DNA of 64,000 nucleotides from Pseudomonadota bacterium (GCA_039028155.1 JBCCIS010000018.1:22701-86700), one strand, 5' to 3'; positions 1 to 8,860 are shown, counted from the stretch's first letter. The notes: generated from the letters alone by a model not told the origin. A program made the numbers and translations.

Positions 1-489
1 GACGGACAGGTCGGCGATGGTCGGCCGGTCGCCGGCCAGAAAGTCGTGGCCTTTCAAGCCGGCGTTCAGAATCGCGCCCAGTTCCGGCAACGCTTTTTCG
101 CCGCGCGCAATCGCCGCCTTGTCACCCTGATCGCCCATGAAAACCTTGTTCAACACGACATCGATCACCCGTGGCGACAGGCGGCTCTGATTCCAGTCGA
201 GCCACTGGTCGATCGAGGCACGGGTCGCCGGGTCATCCGGGTACCACTCGGCGAGGCCGTGTTTGGCGCAGAGGTATCGAAGGATCGCGTTGGATTCGAA
301 GAGCGTGACGTCGCCGTCGATCAGCGCGGGCACCTGGTGATTGGGATTGATGGCGGTGAAGGCGTCGCCAAAGTGCTCGCCTTTGTCGAGGGCGACGTGG
401 ACAAGGTCATAGTCGATGCCGGCTTCTTCCATCAGCGCGACCACGCGGCGGCAATGCTGGGAATAGGGATTGTGATAAAGCGTCACCAT
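1..489 (-). CDS. glutathione S-transferase family protein (3' end beyond window)
   Basis: Read from the ATG at 489-487 this frame stays open to the window edge, giving the first 163 residues. The N-terminus (MVTLYHNPYSQHCRRVV) is a thioredoxin-fold beta-alpha start. The cis-proline segment QVPALIDGD and the following ESNAILRYL are the glutathione-binding signature of GST N-terminal domains. An alpha-helical C-terminal domain begins near residue 90 and is cut off after LAGDRPTIADLSV, itself a conserved GST C-domain motif. These enzymes conjugate or reduce substrates with glutathione in the cytoplasm; the substrate here cannot be told. An 8-bp hairpin (TGCTGCCA/TGGCAGCA, 540-561) lies in its upstream region. 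Confidence 0.9.
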   Translation of the reverse strand, partial: MVTLYHNPYSQHCRRVVALMEEAGIDYDLVHVALDKGEHFGDAFTAINPNHQVPALIDGDVTLFESNAILRYLCAKHGLAEWYPDDPATRASIDQWLDWNQSRLSPRVIDVVLNKVFMGDQGDKAAIARGEKALPELGAILNAGLKGHDFLAGDRPTIADLSV

Positions 490-649
490 GGCTGCTTCCT
501 CTGTCTGGTGTGGTGGGGAGCGCCGGGATAACAGCACCCTGCTGCCACCTTGCTGGCAGCAACCTGCAAGTCATTGACATAAATAAGGGAAACAGGATCA
601 CAACACGCCGCCGCCATGATCTGACTTTCGTTCATGAGGGGCTATGTCG

Positions 650-1216
650 TCAGAAGACGTTCACGATCGGGTAGACGTAGACGAGATAGAGATAGAAGAA
701 CGCCAGCGAGATGGTCAGCACGATGACGCCCAGCACGGGCGACTTGACCTTGAACTCGCTCAGCGAAAAGACGAACTCCGTCGCCTCCTGCTCCTCCTTC
801 GCGCCGGTCTTTTCCTGGCGTCTCAGGCCGACGTGGAACTGAATGGCGGCGAAATAAATGCCGGCGAAAACCAGGATGATCACGACAACGAAGATGATCT
901 TCGACGAGATGTCCTGCCACGTGAAGACACCGAGCCGGTGCGTGTAACCGGCTTCGCGATAGGCGTAATAGGCCTGCAGCGCGCTTTGATAGGCAGCGTC
1001 CGTTTCCGGGGACGCGAAACCGGCCGCCGGCGGGTCGGGCAGCGCGAGGTCTTCGCTCGTATCGCCCTGGCCACCGACCTGGCCCAGCCGTTCCATACGC
1101 TCTTCGAGAGACGGAAGGCTGCTGTCCTCCGTCTCTGGTTCTTGGGCCGGTGCCGACCCGGCGACGCCGATGACGATCAGCGCCGCGGCGATGGTGGAGA
1201 TAGTTCGTCTCAACAT
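650..1216 (-). CDS. exported/membrane protein of unknown function
   Basis: 188 residues. An N-terminal signal peptide (residues 1-24, ending SAPAQ) is followed by an acidic, proline-rich linker of about 60 residues. Two strong membrane segments follow, near residues 107-125 and 160-180, so the region between the signal and the first of them is probably periplasmic. The charged loop between the two segments (LRRQEKTGAKEEQE) would be cytoplasmic. I do not recognise a family. It starts 12 bases after the end of the gene at 1229-1999 on the same strand, so the two are probably co-transcribed and may act together at the envelope. Confidence 0.7.
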   Translation of the reverse strand: MLRRTISTIAAALIVIGVAGSAPAQEPETEDSSLPSLEERMERLGQVGGQGDTSEDLALPDPPAAGFASPETDAAYQSALQAYYAYREAGYTHRLGVFTWQDISSKIIFVVVIILVFAGIYFAAIQFHVGLRRQEKTGAKEEQEATEFVFSLSEFKVKSPVLGVIVLTISLAFFYLYLVYVYPIVNVF

Positions 1217-1228
1217 CTGCGGCCCGGC

Positions 1229-1999
1229 CTAGGGACTGACGAGCAGGTTGATCGTGTCGATGTGCCTGTCGATTTTTTCATAAGCCGACGACCCGGCGCT
1301 TTCGTTGGCCAGGTAGTTGTTCACCGAAGCTTCATCATCGCCGACCAGGGTCGAGATGATGATCAACAGGCTCTCGTTTTGCTGAGACAGCCAATCCGCA
1401 TGGGCGGTGTCGGGTGGCGTGCTTGGCGGCGTCGCTCCCTGGACATCCTGGAACAGCATGATCTGTTCCTGGCCGTCGGGGGTTATGATGGTGAATCCAC
1501 CCGCATAGTCCAGGCGAATGGTGCCGTCGGGAAAGCGCGACTCGACCTTGCCGTCGGGCAGGACCCGCCGCACGATGACGGCGCCGCCTGTTTCGTCGTC
1601 ACCGCCGAGCGTTTCAAACACGACGGCACGTTCGTCACACGCGGGAAGTGCATTCTGCCAGGATTGGCCATGCTGGATCTGCCGCTGAAAGCAGGCAACG
1701 GTCCATGTCGCATCGGTGGATTGTTCGCACAGATCGATAGCGTTTTGCCACATCCACCTGACGCCGCCGCCATGGTTCACGCCGCCATGCATGACGCGCA
1801 GGAAACACATGGCGGGTTCGATGGATTCGGCCCCGTGACAAAGCCGCCGAACATTGTCCGGCGCCCATGACGTTCGGCCGTCATAGTCCCAGGCGATCCG
1901 GCCCTGGACCGCTTCGGCACACTCTTCTGCCGCGCTCGAGGTAGCAAACATCACCAACATCGCAAGAGCCAAGCTTGCGCGGATTGCCCACATGGCCAA
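1229..1999 (-). CDS. exported protein with TCP10-like PDG repeats, function unknown
   Basis: 256 residues with a clear signal peptide (cleavage near SSAAE, residue 24). The N-terminal half has six or more cysteines in a short domain (residues 26-125), consistent with a disulfide-bonded periplasmic fold. Residues 140-180 contain a run of short beta-strand repeats with PDG or FPDG turns (LPDGKVE, FPDGTIRL, TPDGQEQIM). These resemble the T-complex-10/CPAP G-box type of repeat; the resemblance is only by eye. First gene of a likely two-gene operon with 650-1216. No catalytic motif seen. Confidence 0.65.
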   Translation of the reverse strand: MAMWAIRASLALAMLVMFATSSAAEECAEAVQGRIAWDYDGRTSWAPDNVRRLCHGAESIEPAMCFLRVMHGGVNHGGGVRWMWQNAIDLCEQSTDATWTVACFQRQIQHGQSWQNALPACDERAVVFETLGGDDETGGAVIVRRVLPDGKVESRFPDGTIRLDYAGGFTIITPDGQEQIMLFQDVQGATPPSTPPDTAHADWLSQQNESLLIIISTLVGDDEASVNNYLANESAGSSAYEKIDRHIDTINLLVSP

Positions 2000-2195
2000 T
2001 CTCCCCGTTCGATCAGTTGCGCTCGGCTTTCTCCATTAAGGTGTTCGGACTTCAGGTTACGGCAACTTCGTTCGCTTGACCAATGTCTATGAACTCTGCC
2101 GCTACGAGGCCTAATCGAATACGACGATCAGGCAACTGGACTGAGCGCGTTGGGAGCAGGCTTATGCGTTAGCTCTTGCGCCTTGCTTGCAGACG

Positions 2196-2897
2196 TCATG
2201 TGTGCGCTTCAATTACGTTGCGCAGGATTGCTCTTAGCGCATCCGGCCGCTCAAGGGGCACGTAGTGTCCGCATGAGGGAATGACATGCAGGCGGCCGCG
2301 CTTAGCAGAGGCAGCGAGTTCTGCACTTGCTTTTGGGCCGGGGGCAACATCGTCTTCGCCGGATATGAACGTTATGTCGCTCATGCACTCTGATACAAAC
2401 CGACCGCGGCTTGGTCGACTATGAAAAGCCGTAACACCGCTCGCGATGTCGCTGGGCGACTGGCTAAGCGCGGAGGCCCGTGCGGCCTCAATGATCGTCG
2501 AGTCCGCAGAGCTTGAGAACAAGGGCCTCCAATAGAGCTCCCAAGCGCGGCCAACGCCGTCTTTCTCGATCAGATCGAGCGCTGAAGCGTGTAGATCTGG
2601 ATCGGGGTTGTGCATCGCCTTGGTGCCAATAAGGACCAGTGCAGCTATTCGTTCGGGAGCAGCGGCTGCCACTTCAAGGGCGCACGATCCTCCGACCGAG
2701 CATCCAACGACAATCAACCGATCGCTCATAGGCTGACGGAGAACCGCGGTCGTCCATTCTTCGACGGTGTTGCCCAAACTGTACAGCGTCGGTGCGTAGG
2801 ATGAATCGGGAAGCAGATCCAGTTGATGTGACCACATGGAGCCGTCAAGCGGCAGAGCGTGGAGGAAGAGCATTCCGAGGTTGGTGGAATGGGACAT
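2196..2897 (-). CDS. alpha/beta-fold hydrolase
   Basis: 233 residues, a typical length for small alpha/beta hydrolases. An oxyanion segment LHALPLDGSMW lies near the N-terminus, and the nucleophile elbow GCSVGGS has Ser67. A late acidic residue occurs in ISGEDDVAPG, and the C-terminal catalytic histidine lies in SCGHYVPLERP. The fold resembles 3-oxoadipate enol-lactonase and related lactonases or esterases, but the substrate is not deducible. No good Shine-Dalgarno is seen at the chosen ATG; Met9 is an alternative start. It follows the hydantoinase gene on the same strand after 64 bases. No signal peptide, so probably cytoplasmic. Confidence 0.82.
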   Translation of the reverse strand: MSHSTNLGMLFLHALPLDGSMWSHQLDLLPDSSYAPTLYSLGNTVEEWTTAVLRQPMSDRLIVVGCSVGGSCALEVAAAAPERIAALVLIGTKAMHNPDPDLHASALDLIEKDGVGRAWELYWRPLFSSSADSTIIEAARASALSQSPSDIASGVTAFHSRPSRGRFVSECMSDITFISGEDDVAPGPKASAELAASAKRGRLHVIPSCGHYVPLERPDALRAILRNVIEAHT

Positions 2898-2961
2898 AAG
2901 GCCGTGTCGAGCAACCTTTGGGCAACGGGCGGTTTATGCGTGCGCGCCGGGTTCGACGCGC

Positions 2962-5031
2962 CTAATCGATCACGACGACCAGGCTGCCGGACTGGGCGCG
3001 CTGGAAGCGGGTGCCGGGGTCGATGACGATGGTGGTGTAGGGTGTCTCGACGATGGCGGGACCGTCGTGGATGGCATCGACCACCAGGCCCTCGAAGCGG
3101 TGGATCGGCACGGTCAGCACGTCGGGGCCGGGAAAGACGACCGTCCGTTCGTGGATGGCGCTCTGGCCGCTCGCCGTGTCGTTGAGTTGGCCGATGGGGT
3201 TTTCTCTGAGGTCGCAGGAGACGGTGGCGCGCCAGTTGATGAATTCGATTTCGCCCAGCGGATCGTCGAACGCGAAGATCTCGCGATGCAGCCGGTGGAA
3301 GGCGCGGCACAGGTCGTCGACGTCTTCGTCGGACGAGAAGGTCGCTGAAGGCAGCGGCAGCTTGATCTCCCAGATCTGCTGGGCGTAGCGCGCTTCGACG
3401 CTGTAGTCGATTTGCGGGTTGGCGTTGGCGCCGGCCTTCGCCGCAAAACCCTCCGCCAGGGTGGTGAGACGTTTGAGGCCGGCGTTGACGCTCGTCCTGT
3501 CGAAGGTCGACGAGCGCGCCGGAAAGAAGGTCGAGAAGTCGTCGCTGAGCGGCGACAGAAGACCGCCGGTGGCGCTGAGCGCCGCACCCGTATCGGGAAA
3601 GATGACGCAGCGGCAGCCGAGCCGGCGCGCGATGGCGACGCTGTTGAGGCCGGCCGCGCCGCCGCCGCCGATCAAGACGGCGTCGCGCGGGTCGACGCCC
3701 TGGTTGACGGTGATGTCCTCGATGGCGCCGGCCATGGTTTCGTTGACCAGCGCGAAGATGGCGAGCGCCGCCTCGTCGACCGGCATACCGAGCGGCCCGG
3801 CGACGCGGTGCTTGACCGCGTGGCGCGCCTGGGCGGTGTCGAGCGTGATGCTGCCACCTAAGAAAAACTCGGGATCGATCAGGCCCAGCACGACGGCGGC
3901 GTCGGTCACCGTCGCTTCCTTGCCGCCGAGGTCATAACAGGCGGGGCCGGGGTCGGCGCCGGCGCTCAGCGGGCCGACGTGGAGCAGGCCGCCGCCGTCG
4001 ACCCAGGCGATCGAACCGCCGCCGGCGCCGACACTGCGGATATCGATGGAGGGAAAGCCCGTCATGTGGCCGAGATAGGGCTGGCCGATCCAGGTCTCGC
4101 GGGTCTCCGGGATCAGACCGTCGCGCACCAGGGCGACGTCATAGGTGGTGCCGCCGGTATCGGCGACGATGGCCATCGGCGCGTTGCCGTCGAGCGTCGC
4201 GTAGTGGCGGCCCGATACAGGCGCCATGGCGGGCCCGGACTTTACCGTGTGGATCGGGTTCGCCGCGACGTCGGCGAGGTCGCGGGTCATGCCCTGGGAG
4301 GTGATGAAGAGCGCGCGCCCGGCAAACTGCGCGCCGTTCAGGCGGCCGGCGAGTTCGCGCGCGTAAGCCGCCATGAGTGGCTTCAGCGAGGCGTCGATGG
4401 CGGTCGCCGAGGCGCGCCGGTATTCGCGCAAGGAAGGGTTCACCCGGTGCGACAGGCTGACCGCGGGGCCCGGCAGGTGTTTGGCGAGCAGGGTCTCGAT
4501 CCGGTGTTCGTGGATCGGATTAACGATCGACCACAGAAGACAGACCGCGATCGCCTCGACGTCGGCCTCGCGGATCTGTTCGATGATCGCCTCGCAGGCC
4601 TCGTCGTCGAGCGGGGTCAGGACCGCGCCGTCGGGCCCTACGCGCTCGGGGATCTCGAAGGTCAGCGCGCGCGGCACGTAAGGTTCGGGGTAGGGGATCG
4701 AATAGTCGAACAGCGGCAGGCCGATGCGCCCGCCCTCGCGCAAGGTCAGGATATCGGGGTGGCCGGCGGTGGTCAGAAATGCGGTGCGCGCGGTGCGTCC
4801 GGTGACCACCGCGTTGGTCGCGACCGTGGTGCCGTGCACGAAAAGATCCGTCGCGCTGAGCAGGCCTTCGAGGCCGGTGCCGCGATCGTCGCCCGCCAGG
4901 GCCAGCACATGCATCACCCCGTCGACCGGATTGTCCGGCGTGGTCGGAGACTTGTAGAGGCTGAGCCTCCCGTCATCGTCCTCGATCACAAGATCGGTGA
5001 AGGTGCCGCCCGTATCGACCGCCAGCCGCAT
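2962..5031 (-). CDS. hyuA: hydantoinase/oxoprolinase family protein, HyuA subunit type
   Basis: 689 residues, the usual length of the HyuA / N-methylhydantoinase A subunit. The N-terminus MRLAVDTGGTFTDLVIED carries the phosphate-binding DTGGTFTD signature of the acetate-kinase/HSP70 ATPase superfamily. Further family marks are ATNAVVTGRTART, VKSGPAMAP, ADTGGTTYDVA, SVGAGGGSIAWVD and GADPGPACY. Relatives hydrolyse 5-oxoproline, hydantoins or acetone with ATP, usually together with a HyuB subunit. No hyuB is adjacent here, so the partner is encoded elsewhere or the protein acts alone. Cytoplasmic. The start is the obvious one because the motif begins at residue 2. Confidence 0.92.
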   Translation of the reverse strand: MRLAVDTGGTFTDLVIEDDDGRLSLYKSPTTPDNPVDGVMHVLALAGDDRGTGLEGLLSATDLFVHGTTVATNAVVTGRTARTAFLTTAGHPDILTLREGGRIGLPLFDYSIPYPEPYVPRALTFEIPERVGPDGAVLTPLDDEACEAIIEQIREADVEAIAVCLLWSIVNPIHEHRIETLLAKHLPGPAVSLSHRVNPSLREYRRASATAIDASLKPLMAAYARELAGRLNGAQFAGRALFITSQGMTRDLADVAANPIHTVKSGPAMAPVSGRHYATLDGNAPMAIVADTGGTTYDVALVRDGLIPETRETWIGQPYLGHMTGFPSIDIRSVGAGGGSIAWVDGGGLLHVGPLSAGADPGPACYDLGGKEATVTDAAVVLGLIDPEFFLGGSITLDTAQARHAVKHRVAGPLGMPVDEAALAIFALVNETMAGAIEDITVNQGVDPRDAVLIGGGGAAGLNSVAIARRLGCRCVIFPDTGAALSATGGLLSPLSDDFSTFFPARSSTFDRTSVNAGLKRLTTLAEGFAAKAGANANPQIDYSVEARYAQQIWEIKLPLPSATFSSDEDVDDLCRAFHRLHREIFAFDDPLGEIEFINWRATVSCDLRENPIGQLNDTASGQSAIHERTVVFPGPDVLTVPIHRFEGLVVDAIHDGPAIVETPYTTIVIDPGTRFQRAQSGSLVVVID

Positions 5032-5173
5032 AAAGAAACCCCGGTGTGTGCGCTATGAGGCGAACCTAGCAACCAGAGTAGCGCACCGTCCACGCCGTGA
5101 AGAGAATTGACATCTCAAAAGTCTGCCAGACATTGAAAGGAGACAGCCAACAGCTTGCTCCAAGAGAGTGCTC

Positions 5174-5749
5174 ATGACGCAACCGACTTACTTCGTGACG
5201 GATGTGGAGACTAACGGGCCGACGCCTGGCGTTCACTCCATGATCAGTTTTGCATGCATCGCTTGTCGCGAGTCGGTCGGTATCGTTGATGGGTTCGAGG
5301 TAAACCTGTTGCCGCTACCCGAAATGAGCGAACACCCCGAGGTGATGGCTTGGTGGCGTACGGAGCCCGAGGCCTATGCATACGTCAACGAAGACCAGAT
5401 CGATGCAAGCGATGCGATGGACCAGTGGGTTGCATGGATTGAGCAATTCCCAGTCGAAAGGGTGTTTGTCGCGCATCCCCTGTCATTCGATGGCGCTTGG
5501 ATGGACTGGTACCTCAGGCGCTTCAGTGGACGCCCTTTGTTTCGTGGACCATTGAAGGGCGCCAGCCTGTTTTCGGACGCTGGTTTGGATTTGCCGTCAT
5601 ATGCGGCGGGTAAACTGGGCATCAGTCCGGAACTGATGGATCAACACGCCTACCCCGACGATTGGATGGGCGGCGTTCCGCATAGCCACCGCGCCATTGA
5701 TGATGCGACGGGCTATGCCCACCTCCTTCTCCGGCTCTTGACCACCTAG
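5174..5749 (+). CDS. DEDDh-type 3'-5' exonuclease
   Basis: 191 residues from the ATG at 5174; a GTG two codons upstream (5168) is the alternative start. The DEDDh exonuclease signature is visible: D-x-E near the start (VTDVETNGP), the second motif with Asp in VFVAHPLSFDGAWMDWYL, and the final HSHRAIDDATGYAHL with the His and Asp of motif III. Single-domain proteins of this kind degrade single-stranded RNA or DNA 3' to 5' with two metal ions in the cytoplasm. Which nucleic acid is used cannot be told. Transcribed divergently from hyuA. Confidence 0.85.
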   Translation: MTQPTYFVTDVETNGPTPGVHSMISFACIACRESVGIVDGFEVNLLPLPEMSEHPEVMAWWRTEPEAYAYVNEDQIDASDAMDQWVAWIEQFPVERVFVAHPLSFDGAWMDWYLRRFSGRPLFRGPLKGASLFSDAGLDLPSYAAGKLGISPELMDQHAYPDDWMGGVPHSHRAIDDATGYAHLLLRLLTT

Positions 5750-5771
5750 ACCGAGGCGTATGCCGAGCGCG

Positions 5772-6260
5772 TCAGAAAACGAACGTCGCCTTCACGCGTT
5801 TGGAGACGAGCATATAGGGCACCAGGACGAGGGCGCAGAGCGCGGCGCGGGCGAGTTCGCGCCCGTTCTGGGCGTCGATCATCGGATCGGCCGGCACGAT
5901 CGAGCGGTAAAGCAGGGCATCGGCGATAACCCAGGCGACCGAGAACAGCGCGACCATGATGAAGGCAGCCGGAAACTGGCGGTGCCGGGTGAAGAAAATG
6001 CCGATCAGGACGAGGTTGGCGAGGATCAGGCAGCCGCTGACGAAGATCTCCAGCATGGAGAGCTGATAGAGCGCGGGCTCGGCGGTCGCCAGGAACGTCT
6101 CGGCCTCGGCGCCTGTGAACAACGCTGTGGTTTCCTTGAGGACAAACAGGTGCCAGGCGAGCCCGGCGAGGACCGCGGCAAAGACCAGCCAAAGCCATCC
6201 GTTGAGGCCGCAAGGATCCGGTTCGCGCCGCGTCGCCGCGGCGAGCTCTGTCATCGCCAT
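5772..6260 (-). CDS. DUF2569-like four-helix membrane protein
   Basis: 162 residues starting at MAMTELAA. I chose this start rather than the longer one because GGGAGGAG lies 8 bases upstream (about 6269-6275). The first membrane helix begins with GLNGWLWLV, which resembles the GxxGWL start of DUF2569 proteins. Four hydrophobic segments are seen, near residues 21-40, 61-80, 90-112 and 128-148. The function of the family is unknown. Converges with the exonuclease gene, leaving 22 bases between the stops. Confidence 0.75.
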   Translation of the reverse strand: MAMTELAAATRREPDPCGLNGWLWLVFAAVLAGLAWHLFVLKETTALFTGAEAETFLATAEPALYQLSMLEIFVSGCLILANLVLIGIFFTRHRQFPAAFIMVALFSVAWVIADALLYRSIVPADPMIDAQNGRELARAALCALVLVPYMLVSKRVKATFVF

Positions 6261-6375
6261 GGTGTCACTCCTCCCAGGCCACCACGTCTTGCGCACGGTG
6301 TTTCCTGGCTACCGCACCAGCCCTCCGGTTATCGGCAGGCGACCTGGTAACGGCAGTTCAACGACAGAAAGGATA

Positions 6376-6397
6376 GCGACCTCAGCCCTGAGGTCGC
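6376..6397. repeat. 22-bp palindrome (10-bp arms)
   Basis: GCGACCTCAG, CC, then CTGAGGTCGC: a perfect inverted repeat with a two-base centre, in the 334-base gap between the membrane protein and the HEPN-like gene. A second, weaker hairpin (GTGGAG/CTCCAC) follows near 6495-6515. It could be a protein-binding site or a cruciform. There is no T-run, so a terminator is less likely. No gene is seen in this gap. Confidence 0.5.
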
Positions 6398-6594
6398 GCA
6401 CTACGAAGGGTTACACCTTATTGCGGATAGGTGAGTCTCACGGGCAGATGCCTATTCAACTCCGCAGGACCCAAGGATCTGGTTCTGGCTGTCGTGGAGC
6501 CTGAGGACTCCACTTAGTGTGTTGCTAGTGCGGTCAAGAAGACTAGTGCTCTTTTTCGCCGCACTCGAAAGCGCGGGCCGCTGAAGGTGGTCGG

Positions 6595-7581
6595 TCAACT
6601 GCCCTGTGGTTTGCTCGGGATGAGAGCAAGCGCACTCTGTGATCCACCAGCCAATTTCATGAGCCCCTGTGCCATACCAATCAATGCACTCTCGCCGTTG
6701 TTGAACAGCATTCGAGCGTCTGCCTCGGTCAAAACAACGCGGGGATGGACAACCGGATTTCGATAGTCATCTTTCATCTGCCGAATAACTGCGAGAACTT
6801 TCGGATTTGGTTCTGGCGATGTCCCCTGTGGGAGCCCCTCTAAGTCCTTCAGATAGTCGTGCCAGCCTACCCTCGTCGCTCCGGGTTGATTGGTAAATGC
6901 TTGGTAATAGGATTCCAGTGTCGCCTCCACCGCACGAACGACGTGAAAGCCTGAGGCGGTGCATAGATTTAGTGCGAGGCAACGGCCTGCTGCACGCCAG
7001 TCCTCTTTGGATTTCTCGGAAATGAACTGCTGCAACTTACTCGGAAAACTATCATCCGCCCGGTCTATCAATGCTGCTGTGTCGTATATTCCTCGTTGAG
7101 GTATGTAGTAAGTAGTGGCTTCTGCCATCTCGGCACTGAAGACCGTCTCAAATGTGTCTACAGCGGAGCGCCACGCGCTAAAACGCCACTTTTCTACTGG
7201 CTTGGCATCTTCGCCAGGAATGTAAAACTCTCTTTCGCCGTCCGTGTTCTCGGTAGAAAAGTGTTCGGCCTTTATCCCGTCAATCTGTCTCTTGAGATCC
7301 TCGACAGCTGCTCGAGACACGCCAACTGGTATTGGTCGCCCGTCCAATAGTTGCCCAACAGCCTGTTCTGCAGTCCATAGTTCAAAGAAGATAATGTTTG
7401 GCGGAGTATCTACTTTGAAGCTGCTAAGCTCAGCGAGTTGTTTTGCTAGCTGGTAAAAGGCGTATTGATTAATCCGCTCCACGTCGTCCGCACCACATTC
7501 TTGTTCAGGGAAGGCTGAACATATTACCACACTCTTACCTGTGTTCGTGGATGCGTCACAATCAGGTCTAGAGAATCCCAT
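6595..7581 (-). CDS. HEPN-like domain protein (putative RNase-type defence or toxin component)
   Basis: 328 residues from the ATG at 7581; the open frame extends upstream but that part is arginine-rich shadow sequence. No strong Shine-Dalgarno is visible, so the start is uncertain. The C-terminal helical region carries R274-N-P-V-V-H279, which fits the Rx4-6H active-site motif of HEPN domains. It is preceded by a helix of the form ASGFHVVRAVEATLESYYQAF. The N-terminal 200 residues are not recognised. HEPN proteins with an intact RxxxxH often cleave RNA in toxin-antitoxin or abortive-infection systems. The codon usage looks less GC-rich than its neighbours, and the gene abuts a phage-type cassette, so horizontal acquisition is plausible. 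Confidence 0.6.
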   Translation of the reverse strand: MGFSRPDCDASTNTGKSVVICSAFPEQECGADDVERINQYAFYQLAKQLAELSSFKVDTPPNIIFFELWTAEQAVGQLLDGRPIPVGVSRAAVEDLKRQIDGIKAEHFSTENTDGEREFYIPGEDAKPVEKWRFSAWRSAVDTFETVFSAEMAEATTYYIPQRGIYDTAALIDRADDSFPSKLQQFISEKSKEDWRAAGRCLALNLCTASGFHVVRAVEATLESYYQAFTNQPGATRVGWHDYLKDLEGLPQGTSPEPNPKVLAVIRQMKDDYRNPVVHPRVVLTEADARMLFNNGESALIGMAQGLMKLAGGSQSALALIPSKPQGS

Positions 7582-7634
7582 TGCCACTTCAATCCGACAT
7601 CTTTTAGTTGTAGAGCTGGGCGAAGATTCAGCCT

Positions 7635-8033
7635 CTATGCGGCAAGTCCTGGCGAAGGCATTTCTTGCTCCAGCGCGTCGAGGCGCCGGTCGAGGCGGGC
7701 GCCGGCGCATGCGAGCGCCTGGGTGCAGTCGGCGACGACCTGGTCGAAGGTGTCGAGGGTCGCGGCCGTCTTGAGGTGTTCGAGCGCCGGCAGGTAGAGG
7801 CGGTGGGCGATGGTGCGGTCGTTGACGCCGTCGCGTTCGGCCGCCAGCGCGGTCCAGGAGAGACCGACGGCGCGGCCCCACAGGATATCGGCTTCGTCAG
7901 GCTCCAGCTCGGCCAGCCAGCGCAGCACACGCATGCGGGCAAGCGACAGCGGCGGGCTGGCGGCCGCGTCCCTCAACGCGCGCTCCAGCAAGGTCAGGGT
8001 CCAGGTTCTGGGCTGGCTCAACTGTTCGGGCAT
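7635..8033 (-). CDS. phage-region protein, DUF6362-like
   Basis: 132 residues starting at MPEQLSQ, chosen because GGGAG precedes the ATG at about 8 bases. The middle has the pattern VLRWLAELEPDEADILWGRA followed by a helix-turn-helix-like segment (SWTALAAERDGVNDRTIAHR). The same pattern is seen in the DUF6362-type protein at 10730-11128, so the two are probably distant paralogues. Its promoter carries a copy of the operator found between the repressor and the right-hand operon (8074-8089), so the S24 repressor probably controls it. Function unknown; a DNA-binding regulatory role is inferred from the HTH-like segment. Confidence 0.65.
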   Translation of the reverse strand: MPEQLSQPRTWTLTLLERALRDAAASPPLSLARMRVLRWLAELEPDEADILWGRAVGLSWTALAAERDGVNDRTIAHRLYLPALEHLKTAATLDTFDQVVADCTQALACAGARLDRRLDALEQEMPSPGLAA

Positions 8034-8066
8034 GGCGATCTCCCTTAACGTCCTTCTTGGCGGGAG

Positions 8067-8096
8067 ATCGTAGATAGGTTTTACCCTATTTGTCAA
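8067..8096 (-). promoter_or_regulatory. promoter of the 8033 gene with internal operator
   Basis: On the minus strand: TTGACA (8096-8091), an 18-base spacer, then TACGAT (8072-8067). The spacer contains the palindrome ATAGG-N6-CCTAT at 8074-8089. A repressor bound there would cover the promoter directly. The same palindrome occurs at 8895-8910 upstream of the repressor itself. Confidence 0.65.
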
Positions 8097-8131
8097 GAGG
8101 CACACGCCTACTGTTGACGAAGAGCTGTGGG

Positions 8132-8839
8132 CTAATCGGCGTCGGTCGCGCCGACGATCAGGAAGCAGCCCTGGACCTCGGTGGCAGGGACCTCGATGTC
8201 GCGCTTGGGATTGAGTTGGCGCAGCTTATAGAGGCTGTCGTTCCTGGCGACGAACTGCTTGACGAGCGCGGTGTTGTCGTGGCGCACGATGACCACGAAA
8301 CGGCCGGCGCGGACGGGTTTGTGGGGGTTCACGTGGACACGGTCACCGTGGAAATAGCGGGGCTCCATACTGTCGCCGACCACATACATGCCCCATGCGC
8401 CGTTCACGCCGATAAGCTCCGGCGGCCTGTGGCGATATTCGACGACATGGTCATAGTCGACAACTTGCCCTTCATTGCCGGCCTGGGAAGACCCGTATAT
8501 CGGGAAATCACGAGAGCCATACTCTATTGAGACTGCGCCCGCGGGTGGGCCACTTCTTGTTGATTGTGTGACCGCCGACACTGTTCGCGCAGCCTGATCG
8601 TCCTGGGCCAGGCCGACCGGCAGTCGCTGGGTCTCGCGCAGCCGGTCGGGATCGATGCCCAGCAGGTGGGCCGCGCCCTCCCGGATCTCCTCGGGCAGGC
8701 CCTTCTTCGGCGAACGCCCGGAGACATACTGCTGGAAGTAGGCGTGGTTCAGGCCGAGCGCGCGCGACAGGTCGGCAAGCGTGAGGTTGTCGCGTGCCTC
8801 GACCAGCCGCTTGATCAGCTCCCGTGGGGTTTCGGCCAT
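8132..8839 (-). CDS. LexA/CI-like repressor: HTH plus S24 peptidase
   Basis: 235 residues. An N-terminal helix-turn-helix of XRE type (residues 18-45, LADLSRALGLNHAYFQQYVS) is joined to a C-terminal S24 peptidase. Predicted self-cleavage is at Ala120-Gly121 (SSQAGNEG), with catalytic Ser157 (GDSMEP) and Lys194 (ALVKQF). The Gly-to-Ser spacing (36) and Ser-to-Lys spacing (37) are very close to those of LexA, so RecA-stimulated autocleavage on DNA damage is likely. It is divergent from 8924-9334 with three operator-like sites between them. This arrangement is that of a prophage or genomic-island master repressor. Confidence 0.88.
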   Translation of the reverse strand: MAETPRELIKRLVEARDNLTLADLSRALGLNHAYFQQYVSGRSPKKGLPEEIREGAAHLLGIDPDRLRETQRLPVGLAQDDQAARTVSAVTQSTRSGPPAGAVSIEYGSRDFPIYGSSQAGNEGQVVDYDHVVEYRHRPPELIGVNGAWGMYVVGDSMEPRYFHGDRVHVNPHKPVRAGRFVVIVRHDNTALVKQFVARNDSLYKLRQLNPKRDIEVPATEVQGCFLIVGATDAD

Positions 8840-8860
8840 GATTCAGTGTCGCTCTGGTGA

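Noticed and set aside
644..1870. 408-codon plus-strand frame
   Set aside because: Antisense to two genes that both start with clear signal peptides and are spaced as an operon.
3979..5058. 359-codon plus-strand frame opposite hyuA
   Set aside because: Mirror frame of a gene with certain family identity.
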